A DNA stretch of 14,396 nt from Desulfobulbaceae bacterium UBA2213 (GTDB lineage: Bacteria > Desulfobacterota > Desulfobulbia > Desulfobulbales > Desulfocapsaceae), in assembly GCA_002327225.1 (NCBI GenBank), contig DCUN01000181.1, positions 1 to 14,396 on the forward strand. The letters run 5' to 3'. Made by a program: the position numbers and the translations under genes. Of this stretch, positions 7,944-13,689 are shown in pieces. Numbering within the stretch: position 1 is the first letter of the stretch; each line of letters begins with the position of its first letter. The notes under the pieces are model-generated. The model searched no databases and was not told where the DNA came from. It worked only from the letters and a program-made list of their open reading frames with translations.

Positions 7944-9251
7944 TTATTCCTCATTTACGAGAAAACGGATTTTAACCGTTGGCTCGGTGCACACCTCCAG
8001 TCCGTCAATCTCGGTCAGGGCCTTCTGCACGTCGGCCTCGGATGCTTCATGGGTATGGAGCACGATGCTGACCGGCTCATTCTGTTGCCGGCTCTTCTGG
8101 ATAACGGATTTGATAGAGATGCTGTGTTTGCCGAATATGCCGGAGATGGTGGAGAGTACCCCGGGTTTGTCAAGCGCGGTGATCCTGAAATAATAGGGGC
8201 AGCGGAGCTCGGTCATGGGGGTGATAGCGGGGATACCGATATGCTCGGGCAGATAGGAGAGGGCCGGCACTCTGCCTGTTGAGCCATGGAGAATGTTGCG
8301 GGCGATATCGACCACGTCGGCGGCAACAGCGCTGCCTGTTGGCATCTTGCCAGCTCCCTGTCCGTAGAGAAGGACGTTGCCCACGGTGTCACCGGTGAAG
8401 TAAATGGCATTATAGGCCCCGTTGATATTGGCCAGCATATGGGATTCAGGCACCAGGGTGGGGTGTACCCTGGCTTCGACATGGCTGTCGTGGTTATGAC
8501 TGATGGCCAGCAGTTTAATCCGGCAGCCAAACTCTCGGGCAAAGTCGATGTCAATGGGTTGGATCTTACTGATCCCTTCAGTGTTGATGTCCTTGAGTTG
8601 GACATGCTTGCCGTAGGCGATGGTCATGAGGATGGCCAGTTTATGGGCGGTGTCAATGCCTTCGATGTCGTAGGTGGGGTCTGCCTCGGCAAAGCCCAGG
8701 GCCTGGGCCTCTTTCAGCACCTCGCTGAAGGCTGCGCCCTGATCGGTCATCTTGGTGAGAATATAGTTGGCCGTACCGTTCATGATGCCCATGATGGAGA
8801 GGATACGGTTGGCGACCAGTCCTTCTTTCAGGGCCTTGATCACCGGGATGCCGCCGCCGACGCTGGCCTCAAATCCTACCTCCACCTTGTTTTTTACGGC
8901 CGCCTCAAAGATCTCCTTGCCGTGGATGGAGAGGAGGGCCTTGTTGGCTGTCACTACATGTTTTCCGTGCTTGATAGCCTCAAGGAGGAACGTTCTGGCC
9001 GGTTCAAGACCGCCGATAAGCTCAACCACAATGTCGATGTCCGGATCGTTAAAGATGTCCTTGACATCTTTGGACAGGATCGTCTCTTTGAATTGCTCGG
9101 GAAGTTTGCTGATGTTGATATCTGCCACTCGGGAAAGGATAATCCTGGCGCCGATCTTGCGCATAAGGCGCTCGTTCTGCTCGAAAAGGGTCTGGGCCAG
9201 GCCGCTGCCCACAGTGCCGAAGCCGATAAGGCCCACTTTGATAGCTTTCAT
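7944..9251 (-). CDS. hom: Homoserine dehydrogenase with C-terminal ACT domain
   Basis: 435 residues. The N-terminal Rossmann nucleotide-binding domain begins with GLIGFGTVGSG (7-17), followed by VVTANKALLS. The catalytic domain contains GGGIPVIKAL, NGTANYIL (about 157-165) and EADPTYDIEGIDTAHK (about 188-203), whose E, D and K align with yeast Glu208, Asp219 and Lys223. The last 80 or so residues, from YYFRITALDKPGVLS, form an ACT domain, as expected for feedback by threonine. The enzyme reduces aspartate semialdehyde to homoserine, the branch point to threonine/isoleucine and methionine. It is the first gene of the operon hom, ApgM-like, thioesterase. A good promoter lies at 9362-9390. The ATG at 9251 has no Shine-Dalgarno of its own (the preceding bases are an A run), but an upstream open frame ends on it as ATGA (see the leader entry). 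Confidence 0.97.
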   Translation of the reverse strand: MKAIKVGLIGFGTVGSGLAQTLFEQNERLMRKIGARIILSRVADINISKLPEQFKETILSKDVKDIFNDPDIDIVVELIGGLEPARTFLLEAIKHGKHVVTANKALLSIHGKEIFEAAVKNKVEVGFEASVGGGIPVIKALKEGLVANRILSIMGIMNGTANYILTKMTDQGAAFSEVLKEAQALGFAEADPTYDIEGIDTAHKLAILMTIAYGKHVQLKDINTEGISKIQPIDIDFAREFGCRIKLLAISHNHDSHVEARVHPTLVPESHMLANINGAYNAIYFTGDTVGNVLLYGQGAGKMPTGSAVAADVVDIARNILHGSTGRVPALSYLPEHIGIPAITPMTELRCPYYFRITALDKPGVLSTISGIFGKHSISIKSVIQKSRQQNEPVSIVLHTHEASEADVQKALTEIDGLEVCTEPTVKIRFLVNEE

Positions 9252-9334
9252 GATTTTTTTATGACTATTGGTGTGTTGAGGATAAGGAAAAGGAGCGGAG
9301 ATGAAGGATAGAAAGTACGTGAGAGCCGCCTGAT
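9248..9334 (-). promoter_or_regulatory. Possible leader frame (28 codons) upstream of and overlapping hom
   Basis: In the predicted hom leader, the minus strand carries a full AAGGAGG (9347-9341) followed after 6 nt by ATC (9334-9332). From that ATC a frame stays open for 28 codons and ends with TGA at 9250-9248, overlapping the hom start as ATGA. The peptide would have a basic start (RRLSR), a hydrophobic middle (LLFLIL) and end in IKKS, with two Thr and four Ile counting the first codon. No ATG, GTG or TTG lies in frame after the Shine-Dalgarno, so initiation would need AUC, which is rare. It could couple translation to hom, or the Shine-Dalgarno could be a chance or decayed element. Confidence 0.3.
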
Positions 9335-9361
9335 CCTGTTCCTCCTTGAATAATTTAGGTG

Positions 9362-9390
9362 AAAATACCCTCTTTCCGAATGAAAGTCAA
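9362..9390 (-). promoter_or_regulatory. hom: Sigma-70 promoter of the hom operon
   Basis: On the minus strand: TTGACT (9390-9385), 17-nt spacer, TATTTT (9367-9362). Expected transcription start is near 9355, giving a 5' leader of about 104 nt before the hom ATG. The spacer is the optimal length and the -35 box matches five of six consensus bases. Confidence 0.6.
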
Positions 9391-9400
9391 AAAAGAAGAA

Positions 9401-9422
9401 CAGATATTTTGCAGATATTTTG
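9401..9422. repeat. Tandem 11-bp direct repeat upstream of the hom promoter
   Basis: CAGATATTTTG occurs twice with no gap (9401-9411 and 9412-9422). The pair begins 10 bp upstream of the hom -35 box, about -46 to -67 from the predicted start. A repeat step of 11 bp, about one helical turn, places both copies on the same DNA face, as expected for paired activator contacts. No known regulator motif is recognised. Confidence 0.6.
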
Positions 9423-9472
9423 CTGGCCTCAAGATCTTTTTTGGTTTATAGTTTTTTCTTCATTGTTGTGAG

Positions 9473-9486
9473 TGAATGCTCATTCA
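9473..9486. promoter_or_regulatory. TetR-like palindromic operator candidate
   Basis: TGAATG, CT, CATTCA: a perfect 6-bp inverted repeat around two bases. GAATG/CATTC half-sites are common in operators of TetR-family regulators, for example fatty-acid regulators such as B. subtilis FadR. It lies about 20 bp downstream of the TATAGT candidate -10 box and 94 bp before the adk start, so it would suit repression of adk. No regulator gene is in the window. Confidence 0.35.
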
Positions 9487-9567
9487 ATAGCTATGGTATG
9501 AGATTGAATTCTTAAGAAAAGCGTATTGGTATGTTTTACAAAGAACATATTTAAAAAACATTTGATC

Positions 9568-9573
9568 AAGGAG
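9568..9573 (+). promoter_or_regulatory. adk: Ribosome binding site deciding the adk start
   Basis: AAGGAG ends 6 nt before the ATG at 9580. The frame runs upstream to an in-frame alternative start at 9526, but that region has no ribosome binding site and the adenylate kinase fold begins at AVNILAFGP. Confidence 0.85.
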
Positions 9574-9579
9574 AACGGT

Positions 9580-10260
9580 ATGGCGGTAAATATTCTGGCT
9601 TTCGGGCCAAACGGAAGCGGCAAAGGTACCCAGGGCGCTATTGTCAAGGACAAGTATGGTTGCAATCATATTGAATCCGGTGCTATCTTCCGCGAGCATA
9701 TCAAGGGCGGAACCGAGCTTGGCAAAAAAGCCAAGGAGTATATCGATCGCGGTGATCTGGTGCCCGATGAGATCACCATCCCCATGGTTCTCGAGACCCT
9801 GGCCAAGTCCAAGGAACAGGGATGGCTGCTTGATGGTTTTCCCCGTTCTCTGGCTCAGGCCGAGGCCCTGGACAAGGCCCTGAAAGAAGCGGGCATGGCT
9901 CTGAATTATGTGATCGAGATTGAGCTTGATCGCCAGATTGCCAAAGAGCGGATCATGGGACGCCGTCTGTGTGCCAATGATAATAACCATCCCAATCATA
10001 TTGCCTTTGAGGCTATCAAACCGGTGGAGAAAGATGGCAGGCTGGTGTGCCGTGTCTGCGGCGGTGAGCTGAGCGCCCGTGCCGATGATCAGGATGAGAC
10101 GGCCATCGGCAAGCGTCACGATATCTATTATGACACCAAGACCGGCACTATGGCAGCAGTTAATTACTTCAAAAGTGGTGGCGGTGCCAAGGTGATTTCC
10201 GTTGATGGCTCTATCTCTATCAAAGATGTAACTGCCGCGATCATGAATCAGCTCAACTGA
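9580..10260 (+). CDS. adk: Adenylate kinase with metal-binding LID
   Basis: 226 residues, cytoplasmic, interconverting ATP plus AMP with 2 ADP. The P-loop is FGPNGSGKGTQG (about 7-18; most homologues have GPPGAGKGTQ). The AMP site shows HIESGAIFREHI and LLDGFPRSLAQA. The LID is long and contains C-X5-H-X19-C-X2-C (from RRLCANDNNH to CRVCGG). From memory, the Desulfovibrio gigas enzyme has C-X5-H-X15-C-X2-C binding Zn, Co or Fe; the same ligands in a loop four residues longer point to a metal-stabilised LID here. The later KRHDIYYDTKTG segment supplies the usual Arg and Asp of the LID/core hinge. Many bacteria keep adk in the ribosomal-protein operon; here it stands alone with its own terminator. 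Confidence 0.96.
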   Translation: MAVNILAFGPNGSGKGTQGAIVKDKYGCNHIESGAIFREHIKGGTELGKKAKEYIDRGDLVPDEITIPMVLETLAKSKEQGWLLDGFPRSLAQAEALDKALKEAGMALNYVIEIELDRQIAKERIMGRRLCANDNNHPNHIAFEAIKPVEKDGRLVCRVCGGELSARADDQDETAIGKRHDIYYDTKTGTMAAVNYFKSGGGAKVISVDGSISIKDVTAAIMNQLN

Positions 10261-10290
10261 TGAACAGAAAATAAGAAATTCAGTCCTGCT

Positions 10291-10306
10291 GAATCTCCAG
10301 AGATTC
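10291..10306 (+). repeat. Short inverted repeat after adk
   Basis: GAATCTC, CA, GAGATTC, a perfect 7-bp palindrome between the adk stop and the adk terminator. The loop is too short for a strong hairpin and no T run follows, so it may be a protein site or chance. Confidence 0.3.
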
Positions 10307-10322
10307 GTAAGGCTTTTCTTTT

Positions 10323-10362
10323 GGACATGCCGGTTCCTGTGACCGGCATGTCCTTTTTTTTT
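10323..10362 (+). terminator. Rho-independent terminator of adk
   Basis: Perfect 12-bp stem GGACATGCCGGT (10323-10334) and ACCGGCATGTCC (10342-10353) with a 7-nt loop, followed at once by nine T (10354-10362). This separates adk from the downstream gmhA cluster. Confidence 0.95.
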
Positions 10363-10461
10363 GCCTTTTTGTGCAGGATATCTTAGAGTCGTTTTTCATG
10401 CGCTTTAATAGCTTCAGGGTTTTGAACGTGTCGAATGGTCAATCTCCCTTAAATCCGCTGG

Positions 10462-10499
10462 AGGCAAAGAGGAGACTGAAAAGAGTCCTCTTTCTGCCT
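10462..10499 (+). ncRNA. Imperfect hairpin in the gmhA leader
   Basis: AGGCA plus AAGAGGA (10462-10473) pair with TCCTCTT (10486-10492) and TGCCT (10495-10499), leaving a 2-nt bulge (TC) and a 12-nt loop that could close by two more pairs. No T run follows, so it is not a standard terminator. It lies 25 nt before the gmhA start and may act as a leader structure or be part of a dispersed repeat. Confidence 0.35.
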
Positions 10500-10515
10500 T
10501 CCGCCCTCTGCCTTC
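10493..10515 (+). repeat. Direct repeat TCTGCCTTC before gmhA
   Basis: TCTGCCTTC occurs at 10493-10501 and 10507-10515, separated by CGCCC, in a pyrimidine-rich tract that occupies the place where the gmhA ribosome binding site should be. Confidence 0.45.
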
Positions 10516-10524
10516 TGATTCATT

Positions 10525-11124
10525 ATGCAAAATTTCATCCTTACATCATTAAAAAATTCAATACAGGCCCAGGAAGCATTTGCCAAAGAGCAGGGTGAGG
10601 TTATTGTTGCCCTGGCCCGGCAGATGGTGTTGACTATTCGTCAGGGTGGCAAAATACTCATCTTCGGCAATGGCGGCAGTGCCGCCGATGCCCAGCATAT
10701 GGCGGCCGAATTTGTTAATCGCTTTCTCATTAATCGTCGGCCCATGGCAGCCCTGGCCCTCACTACCGACTGCTCGGTCTTGACCTCTATCGGCAATGAT
10801 TTTTCCTTTGACGAGATCTTTGTCAAGCAGGTGCAGGCCCTGGGGAAACCTGAGGATCTGGCCCTGGGTATCTCCACCAGCGGCGGTTCGGTCAATGTGC
10901 TCAAGGCCATGGAGGTTGCAAAAGAGATGGGTATGGTGACGGCGGCCCTCACCGGCGGTCTGGCTGGTGATGGCGGGGCTGTGGGCCGGACTGCCGATTT
11001 TCTCCTCAATGTGCCGTCTGACAAGACTCCGCATATTCAGGAGGCCCATCTCTGGGCGGAACATCTGCTCTGTGAACTGGTTGAGAGGGATATTTTTGGT
11101 GACGAGGCCCAAAAAAATGGTTGA
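10525..11124 (+). CDS. gmhA: Phosphoheptose isomerase (sedoheptulose 7-phosphate isomerase)
   Basis: 199 residues, one SIS domain of the standard GmhA length. The enzyme converts sedoheptulose 7-phosphate to D-glycero-D-manno-heptose 7-phosphate, the first step to ADP-heptose for the LPS inner core. Visible motifs are FGNGGSAADAQHMAAEF (47-63), STSGGS (117-122; many homologues have STSGNS) and PHIQEAHLWAEH (169-180). His58, Glu62, Gln172 and His180 correspond to the zinc/active-site residues reported for GmhA. The start must be here: an in-frame TGA lies at 10516-10518. No Shine-Dalgarno precedes the ATG. The 3' end overlaps the next gene by 8 bp, so the two are probably translated together. 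HldE/GmhB, the next steps, are not in the window. Confidence 0.95.
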   Translation: MQNFILTSLKNSIQAQEAFAKEQGEVIVALARQMVLTIRQGGKILIFGNGGSAADAQHMAAEFVNRFLINRRPMAALALTTDCSVLTSIGNDFSFDEIFVKQVQALGKPEDLALGISTSGGSVNVLKAMEVAKEMGMVTAALTGGLAGDGGAVGRTADFLLNVPSDKTPHIQEAHLWAEHLLCELVERDIFGDEAQKNG

Positions 11125-12064
11125 GCCGCTGGACTTCAGCGGACTGCGCACCTATTCCCTGCATGGACGGCCCTCCAAGGTGACGGTCGCGAATTTTGCC
11201 CGACCCATACCGGCCGGCAGCACGGTGCGGACCCTTCTCGATTCTCTGCCCGATCAGTTGCTGGGCCGTGATTTTCCTGAATTGGTGCGTCGTCTGGCGG
11301 CCGTCCATCGTGGCGGCCATCAACTGCTGCTGGGAATGGGGGCCCATGTCATCAAGGTGGGCTTGAATCCTCTGCTGATTGACCTGATGGAGCGGAAGAT
11401 CATCAGCGGAATTGCCATGAACGGGGCCTGCATTATTCATGATGCCGAGATCGCCATGGCCGGTTTTACCTCTGAGGAGGTGGGCAATGTTCTTGGCGAT
11501 GGGGCCTTTGGCGCCGCCCGCGAGACCGGCGAAGTCCTCAATCGTGCTATTAATCAGGGCGCAAGCGACGGGATAGGGATGGGGGCGGCAGTCGGTGCCG
11601 CCCTTGTAGCCGGAAACTTTCCTCATAATGACAAAAGTCTGCTGGCCACCGCTTCCCGTCTGGGGATCCCGGTCACGGTGCATGTGGCAATGGGCACGGA
11701 TATTATCCATATCCATCCTTCGGCCTCAGGGGAGGCGATTGGCGCTACCTCTCACCGTGATTTCCGGACCTTTTGTGCTCAGGTGGCGAATCTGCAGGGC
11801 GGTGCCTACCTTAATATCGGTTCGGCTGTTCTTCTGCCGGAGGTGTTTTTAAAGGCCTTGACTGTGGTCAGAAATCTGGGGCATCAGGTAGATGATTTTA
11901 CCACGGCAAATTTTGACTTCATGAAACAGTACCGGTCTCTGACCAATGTGGTGAACAGGCCGACGGCCAAGGGCGGGAGAGGGTACCATGTGACCGGACA
12001 TCATGAACTGATGATTCCTCTGCTGGTCGCCTGCCTGCTCGATGAACTGGAAAATATCATTTAA
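11117..12064 (+). CDS. Conserved protein of unknown function, translationally linked to gmhA
   Basis: 315 residues, no signal peptide or membrane segment, so cytoplasmic. The frame is open further upstream inside gmhA, but the ATG at 11117 is preceded by GAGG with 9-nt spacing and overlaps the gmhA end by 8 bp. Striking blocks are GMGAHVIKVGLNPLLID (about 73-89), IAMNGACIIHDAEIA (about 99-113), VTVHVAMGTDIIHIHPS (about 187-203), LNIGSAVLLPEVFLKAL, FTTANFDFM (about 261-269) and GGRGYHVTGHHELM (about 286-299). Gly-rich turns, repeated His/Asp and the alternating strand/helix pattern suggest a Rossmann-like enzyme, perhaps a distant relative of deoxyhypusine synthase. That link is recalled, not shown: the DHS active-site motif is not recognisable. 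The coupling to gmhA suggests a role in heptose or sugar-phosphate metabolism. The gene is certain; its function is not known to me. Confidence 0.85.
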   Translation: MVEPLDFSGLRTYSLHGRPSKVTVANFARPIPAGSTVRTLLDSLPDQLLGRDFPELVRRLAAVHRGGHQLLLGMGAHVIKVGLNPLLIDLMERKIISGIAMNGACIIHDAEIAMAGFTSEEVGNVLGDGAFGAARETGEVLNRAINQGASDGIGMGAAVGAALVAGNFPHNDKSLLATASRLGIPVTVHVAMGTDIIHIHPSASGEAIGATSHRDFRTFCAQVANLQGGAYLNIGSAVLLPEVFLKALTVVRNLGHQVDDFTTANFDFMKQYRSLTNVVNRPTAKGGRGYHVTGHHELMIPLLVACLLDELENII

Positions 12065-12083
12065 ACATATTCTTTAATCTATT

Positions 12084-13649
12084 ATGGAACAACAAGCAAA
12101 GAACATAAAACCTGGAAAGGTCTATCTGGTAGGGGCCGGGCCCGGTGATCCCGGACTTATCACCCTGCGTGGCAAGTATCTGCTTGAGCGGGCCGAGGTG
12201 CTTGTCTATGATTACCTGGCAAGTCCCAAGCTGTTGAAGTATGTACCAAAGGATGCCACGCTGATCTATGCCGGAAAAAAGGGCGGAAGCAAGCATACCC
12301 ATACCCAGGAAGAGATCAACCGGATGCTGGTTGATTGGTCCCTGGCCGGCAAGGTTGTCGTACGGCTCAAGGGCGGCGATCCTTTTATCTTTGGCCGAGG
12401 CGGTGAAGAGGCAGAGGAGCTGGTTAAGGCCGGTGTTCCCTTTGAGGTCGTACCCGGGGTGACCTCGGCGACGGCGGCAGCCACCTATGCCGGGATTCCC
12501 ATTACCCATCGGGGCTATACCGCCTCAGTGTCGTTTATTACCGGCCATGAAGAACCGGGAAAAGAGAATTCCAACGTCGACTGGTCCAAGCTGGCCACGG
12601 GAGCTGGAACTCTTGTTATCTATATGGGGATCAAGAATCTGCCGAATATCGTCGAGAATCTGATCCGCTATGGCCGCGATCCCAAGACCCCGGTAGCTGT
12701 TGTGCGCTGGGCCTCAACGCCGGAACAGCATACGGTGGTGGCCACTCTGGAGACTATTGTCAGTCGGGTGGAGGAAGAGGCGATCAAGCCTCCGGCCCTG
12801 ATTATAGTGGGCGAGGTTGTGGCCTTGCGTGATACCCTTGACTGGTTTGAGAAGAGGCCTCTGTTCGGCAAACGGATAGTGGTGACCAGAACACGGGAGC
12901 AGGCCTCGGAGCTGGTGACCTCCCTCGAAGGGTACGGGGCTGAATGCCTTGAATATTCAACCATTCAGGTGAATCCCCTGGACTCGTATGCTGTTCTCGA
13001 TGAAGAGTTGGAGCGTCTGAATGAGTATCACTGGATCCTTTTTTCATCTATCAATGCCGTACAGTTCTTTTTTGAGCGCTTGTATGCCAAAGGGTTGGAT
13101 GCCCGAAATCTGAAAGGGCCGGATGTGGCGGCAGTGGGGAGGGCGACAGCCGACTTTCTTCTGCGCTATGGTATTGTCGCTGATTTGATTCCTTCCATTT
13201 ATACTGCTGAAGGCTTGGCGGAGAGCCTGCTTGATTTCGGAGTTGAGGGCCGCAATGTCCTGATTCCACGTGCGCTCAAGGCTCGTGAATTTCTGCCCGA
13301 GACCTTGCGTGGGGCAGGTGCTCAGGTAACGGTGGCCCCTGTCTATCAGAATGTTCCGCCGCAAGGGTGTAAAGAGGAGTTGCGGGCGGAGCTGGAAGGC
13401 GGAAAAGTTGACATGATCACCTTTACCAGTTCATCCACCGTTATTAATTTTTTAAACATGGTTGATGCCGCCAGTCAGGAAGAGTTGCTTGGACTGCTGA
13501 AAGGAGTGAAGATTGCCGCTATCGGGCCTGTCACTGCCAAGACCGTAACCGACAATGGTTTGACCGTTGATGTGCAGCCGGAAGCCTTTACAATTCCCGA
13601 TATGGTCAATGCCATTGTCCACTATTATGGGAAAGGTGAGCAGGTGTAG
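12084..13649 (+). CDS. cobA: CobA-HemD fusion: uroporphyrinogen-III C-methyltransferase / uroporphyrinogen-III synthase
   Basis: 521 residues, two enzymes of tetrapyrrole synthesis in one chain. Residues about 11-250 are the SAM-dependent methyltransferase (SUMT): VYLVGAGPGDPGLITLRG (13-30), VRLKGGDPFIFGRGGEEA (93-110), VVPGVTSATAA (122-132) and TLVIYMG. Residues about 258-515 are HemD, a poorly conserved bilobed fold, seen from FGKRIVVTRTREQA, FSSINAVQFFFE, AVGRATADF, FTSSSTVINFL and AAIGPVTAKTV. HemD closes hydroxymethylbilane to uroporphyrinogen III; SUMT methylates it to precorrin-2, feeding siroheme, cobalamin and, in sulfate reducers and related bacteria, siroheme-derived heme. It starts 19 bp after the preceding gene, likely in the same transcript. 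No Shine-Dalgarno precedes the ATG, but an in-frame TAA at 12075-12077 rules out an earlier start. Confidence 0.96.
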   Translation: MEQQAKNIKPGKVYLVGAGPGDPGLITLRGKYLLERAEVLVYDYLASPKLLKYVPKDATLIYAGKKGGSKHTHTQEEINRMLVDWSLAGKVVVRLKGGDPFIFGRGGEEAEELVKAGVPFEVVPGVTSATAAATYAGIPITHRGYTASVSFITGHEEPGKENSNVDWSKLATGAGTLVIYMGIKNLPNIVENLIRYGRDPKTPVAVVRWASTPEQHTVVATLETIVSRVEEEAIKPPALIIVGEVVALRDTLDWFEKRPLFGKRIVVTRTREQASELVTSLEGYGAECLEYSTIQVNPLDSYAVLDEELERLNEYHWILFSSINAVQFFFERLYAKGLDARNLKGPDVAAVGRATADFLLRYGIVADLIPSIYTAEGLAESLLDFGVEGRNVLIPRALKAREFLPETLRGAGAQVTVAPVYQNVPPQGCKEELRAELEGGKVDMITFTSSSTVINFLNMVDAASQEELLGLLKGVKIAAIGPVTAKTVTDNGLTVDVQPEAFTIPDMVNAIVHYYGKGEQV

Positions 13650-13658
13650 GGAATAGGG

Positions 13659-13689
13659 AGCTGTTGTCGCAACGGTTTATTTCTTTTTT
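13659..13689 (+). terminator. Probable terminator after cobA-hemD
   Basis: AGCTGTTG and CAACGGTT pair around a TCG loop (13659-13677, two G-U pairs), followed by TTATTTCTTTTTT to 13689. The element overlaps the last codons of the convergent minus-strand gene. The stem is modest, so termination may be partial. Confidence 0.45.

Larger units (their letters stand above)
9252..9579. other. Divergent intergenic region between hom and adk
   Basis: These 328 bp hold no full gene. From left to right they contain the hom leader with the 28-codon frame, the hom promoter, the tandem 11-bp repeats, an AT-rich stretch (about 9430-9465) with a TATAGT at 9447-9452 that could be a weak -10 box towards adk, a TetR-like palindrome, and the adk leader. 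I could not fix the adk promoter: no -35 box of quality sits at a good distance. Confidence 0.5.

Noticed and set aside
7279..8193. 304-codon open frame on the plus strand opposite the ApgM-like gene and the end of hom
   Set aside because: It spans two real genes on the other strand and shows no protein family features.
8286..9311. 341-codon open frame on the plus strand opposite hom
   Set aside because: It is antisense to a certain homoserine dehydrogenase, has no recognisable domain or ribosome binding site, and has the composition expected of a shadow frame.
9504..9535. TTGAAT and TATGTT as the adk promoter
   Set aside because: The spacer would be 20 nt, too long for a confident call.
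10371..10598. 75-codon open frame overlapping the gmhA start
   Set aside because: It covers the leader hairpin and runs into gmhA in another frame, with no ribosome binding site and no recognisable sequence.
10967..11116. Longer N-terminus for the gene after gmhA
   Set aside because: The extra 50 residues are the +1 frame of gmhA, and the ATG at 11117 has a ribosome binding site.
11006..11716. 236-codon open frame on the minus strand opposite gmhA and the following gene
   Set aside because: His- and Arg-rich shadow of well-supported plus-strand genes.
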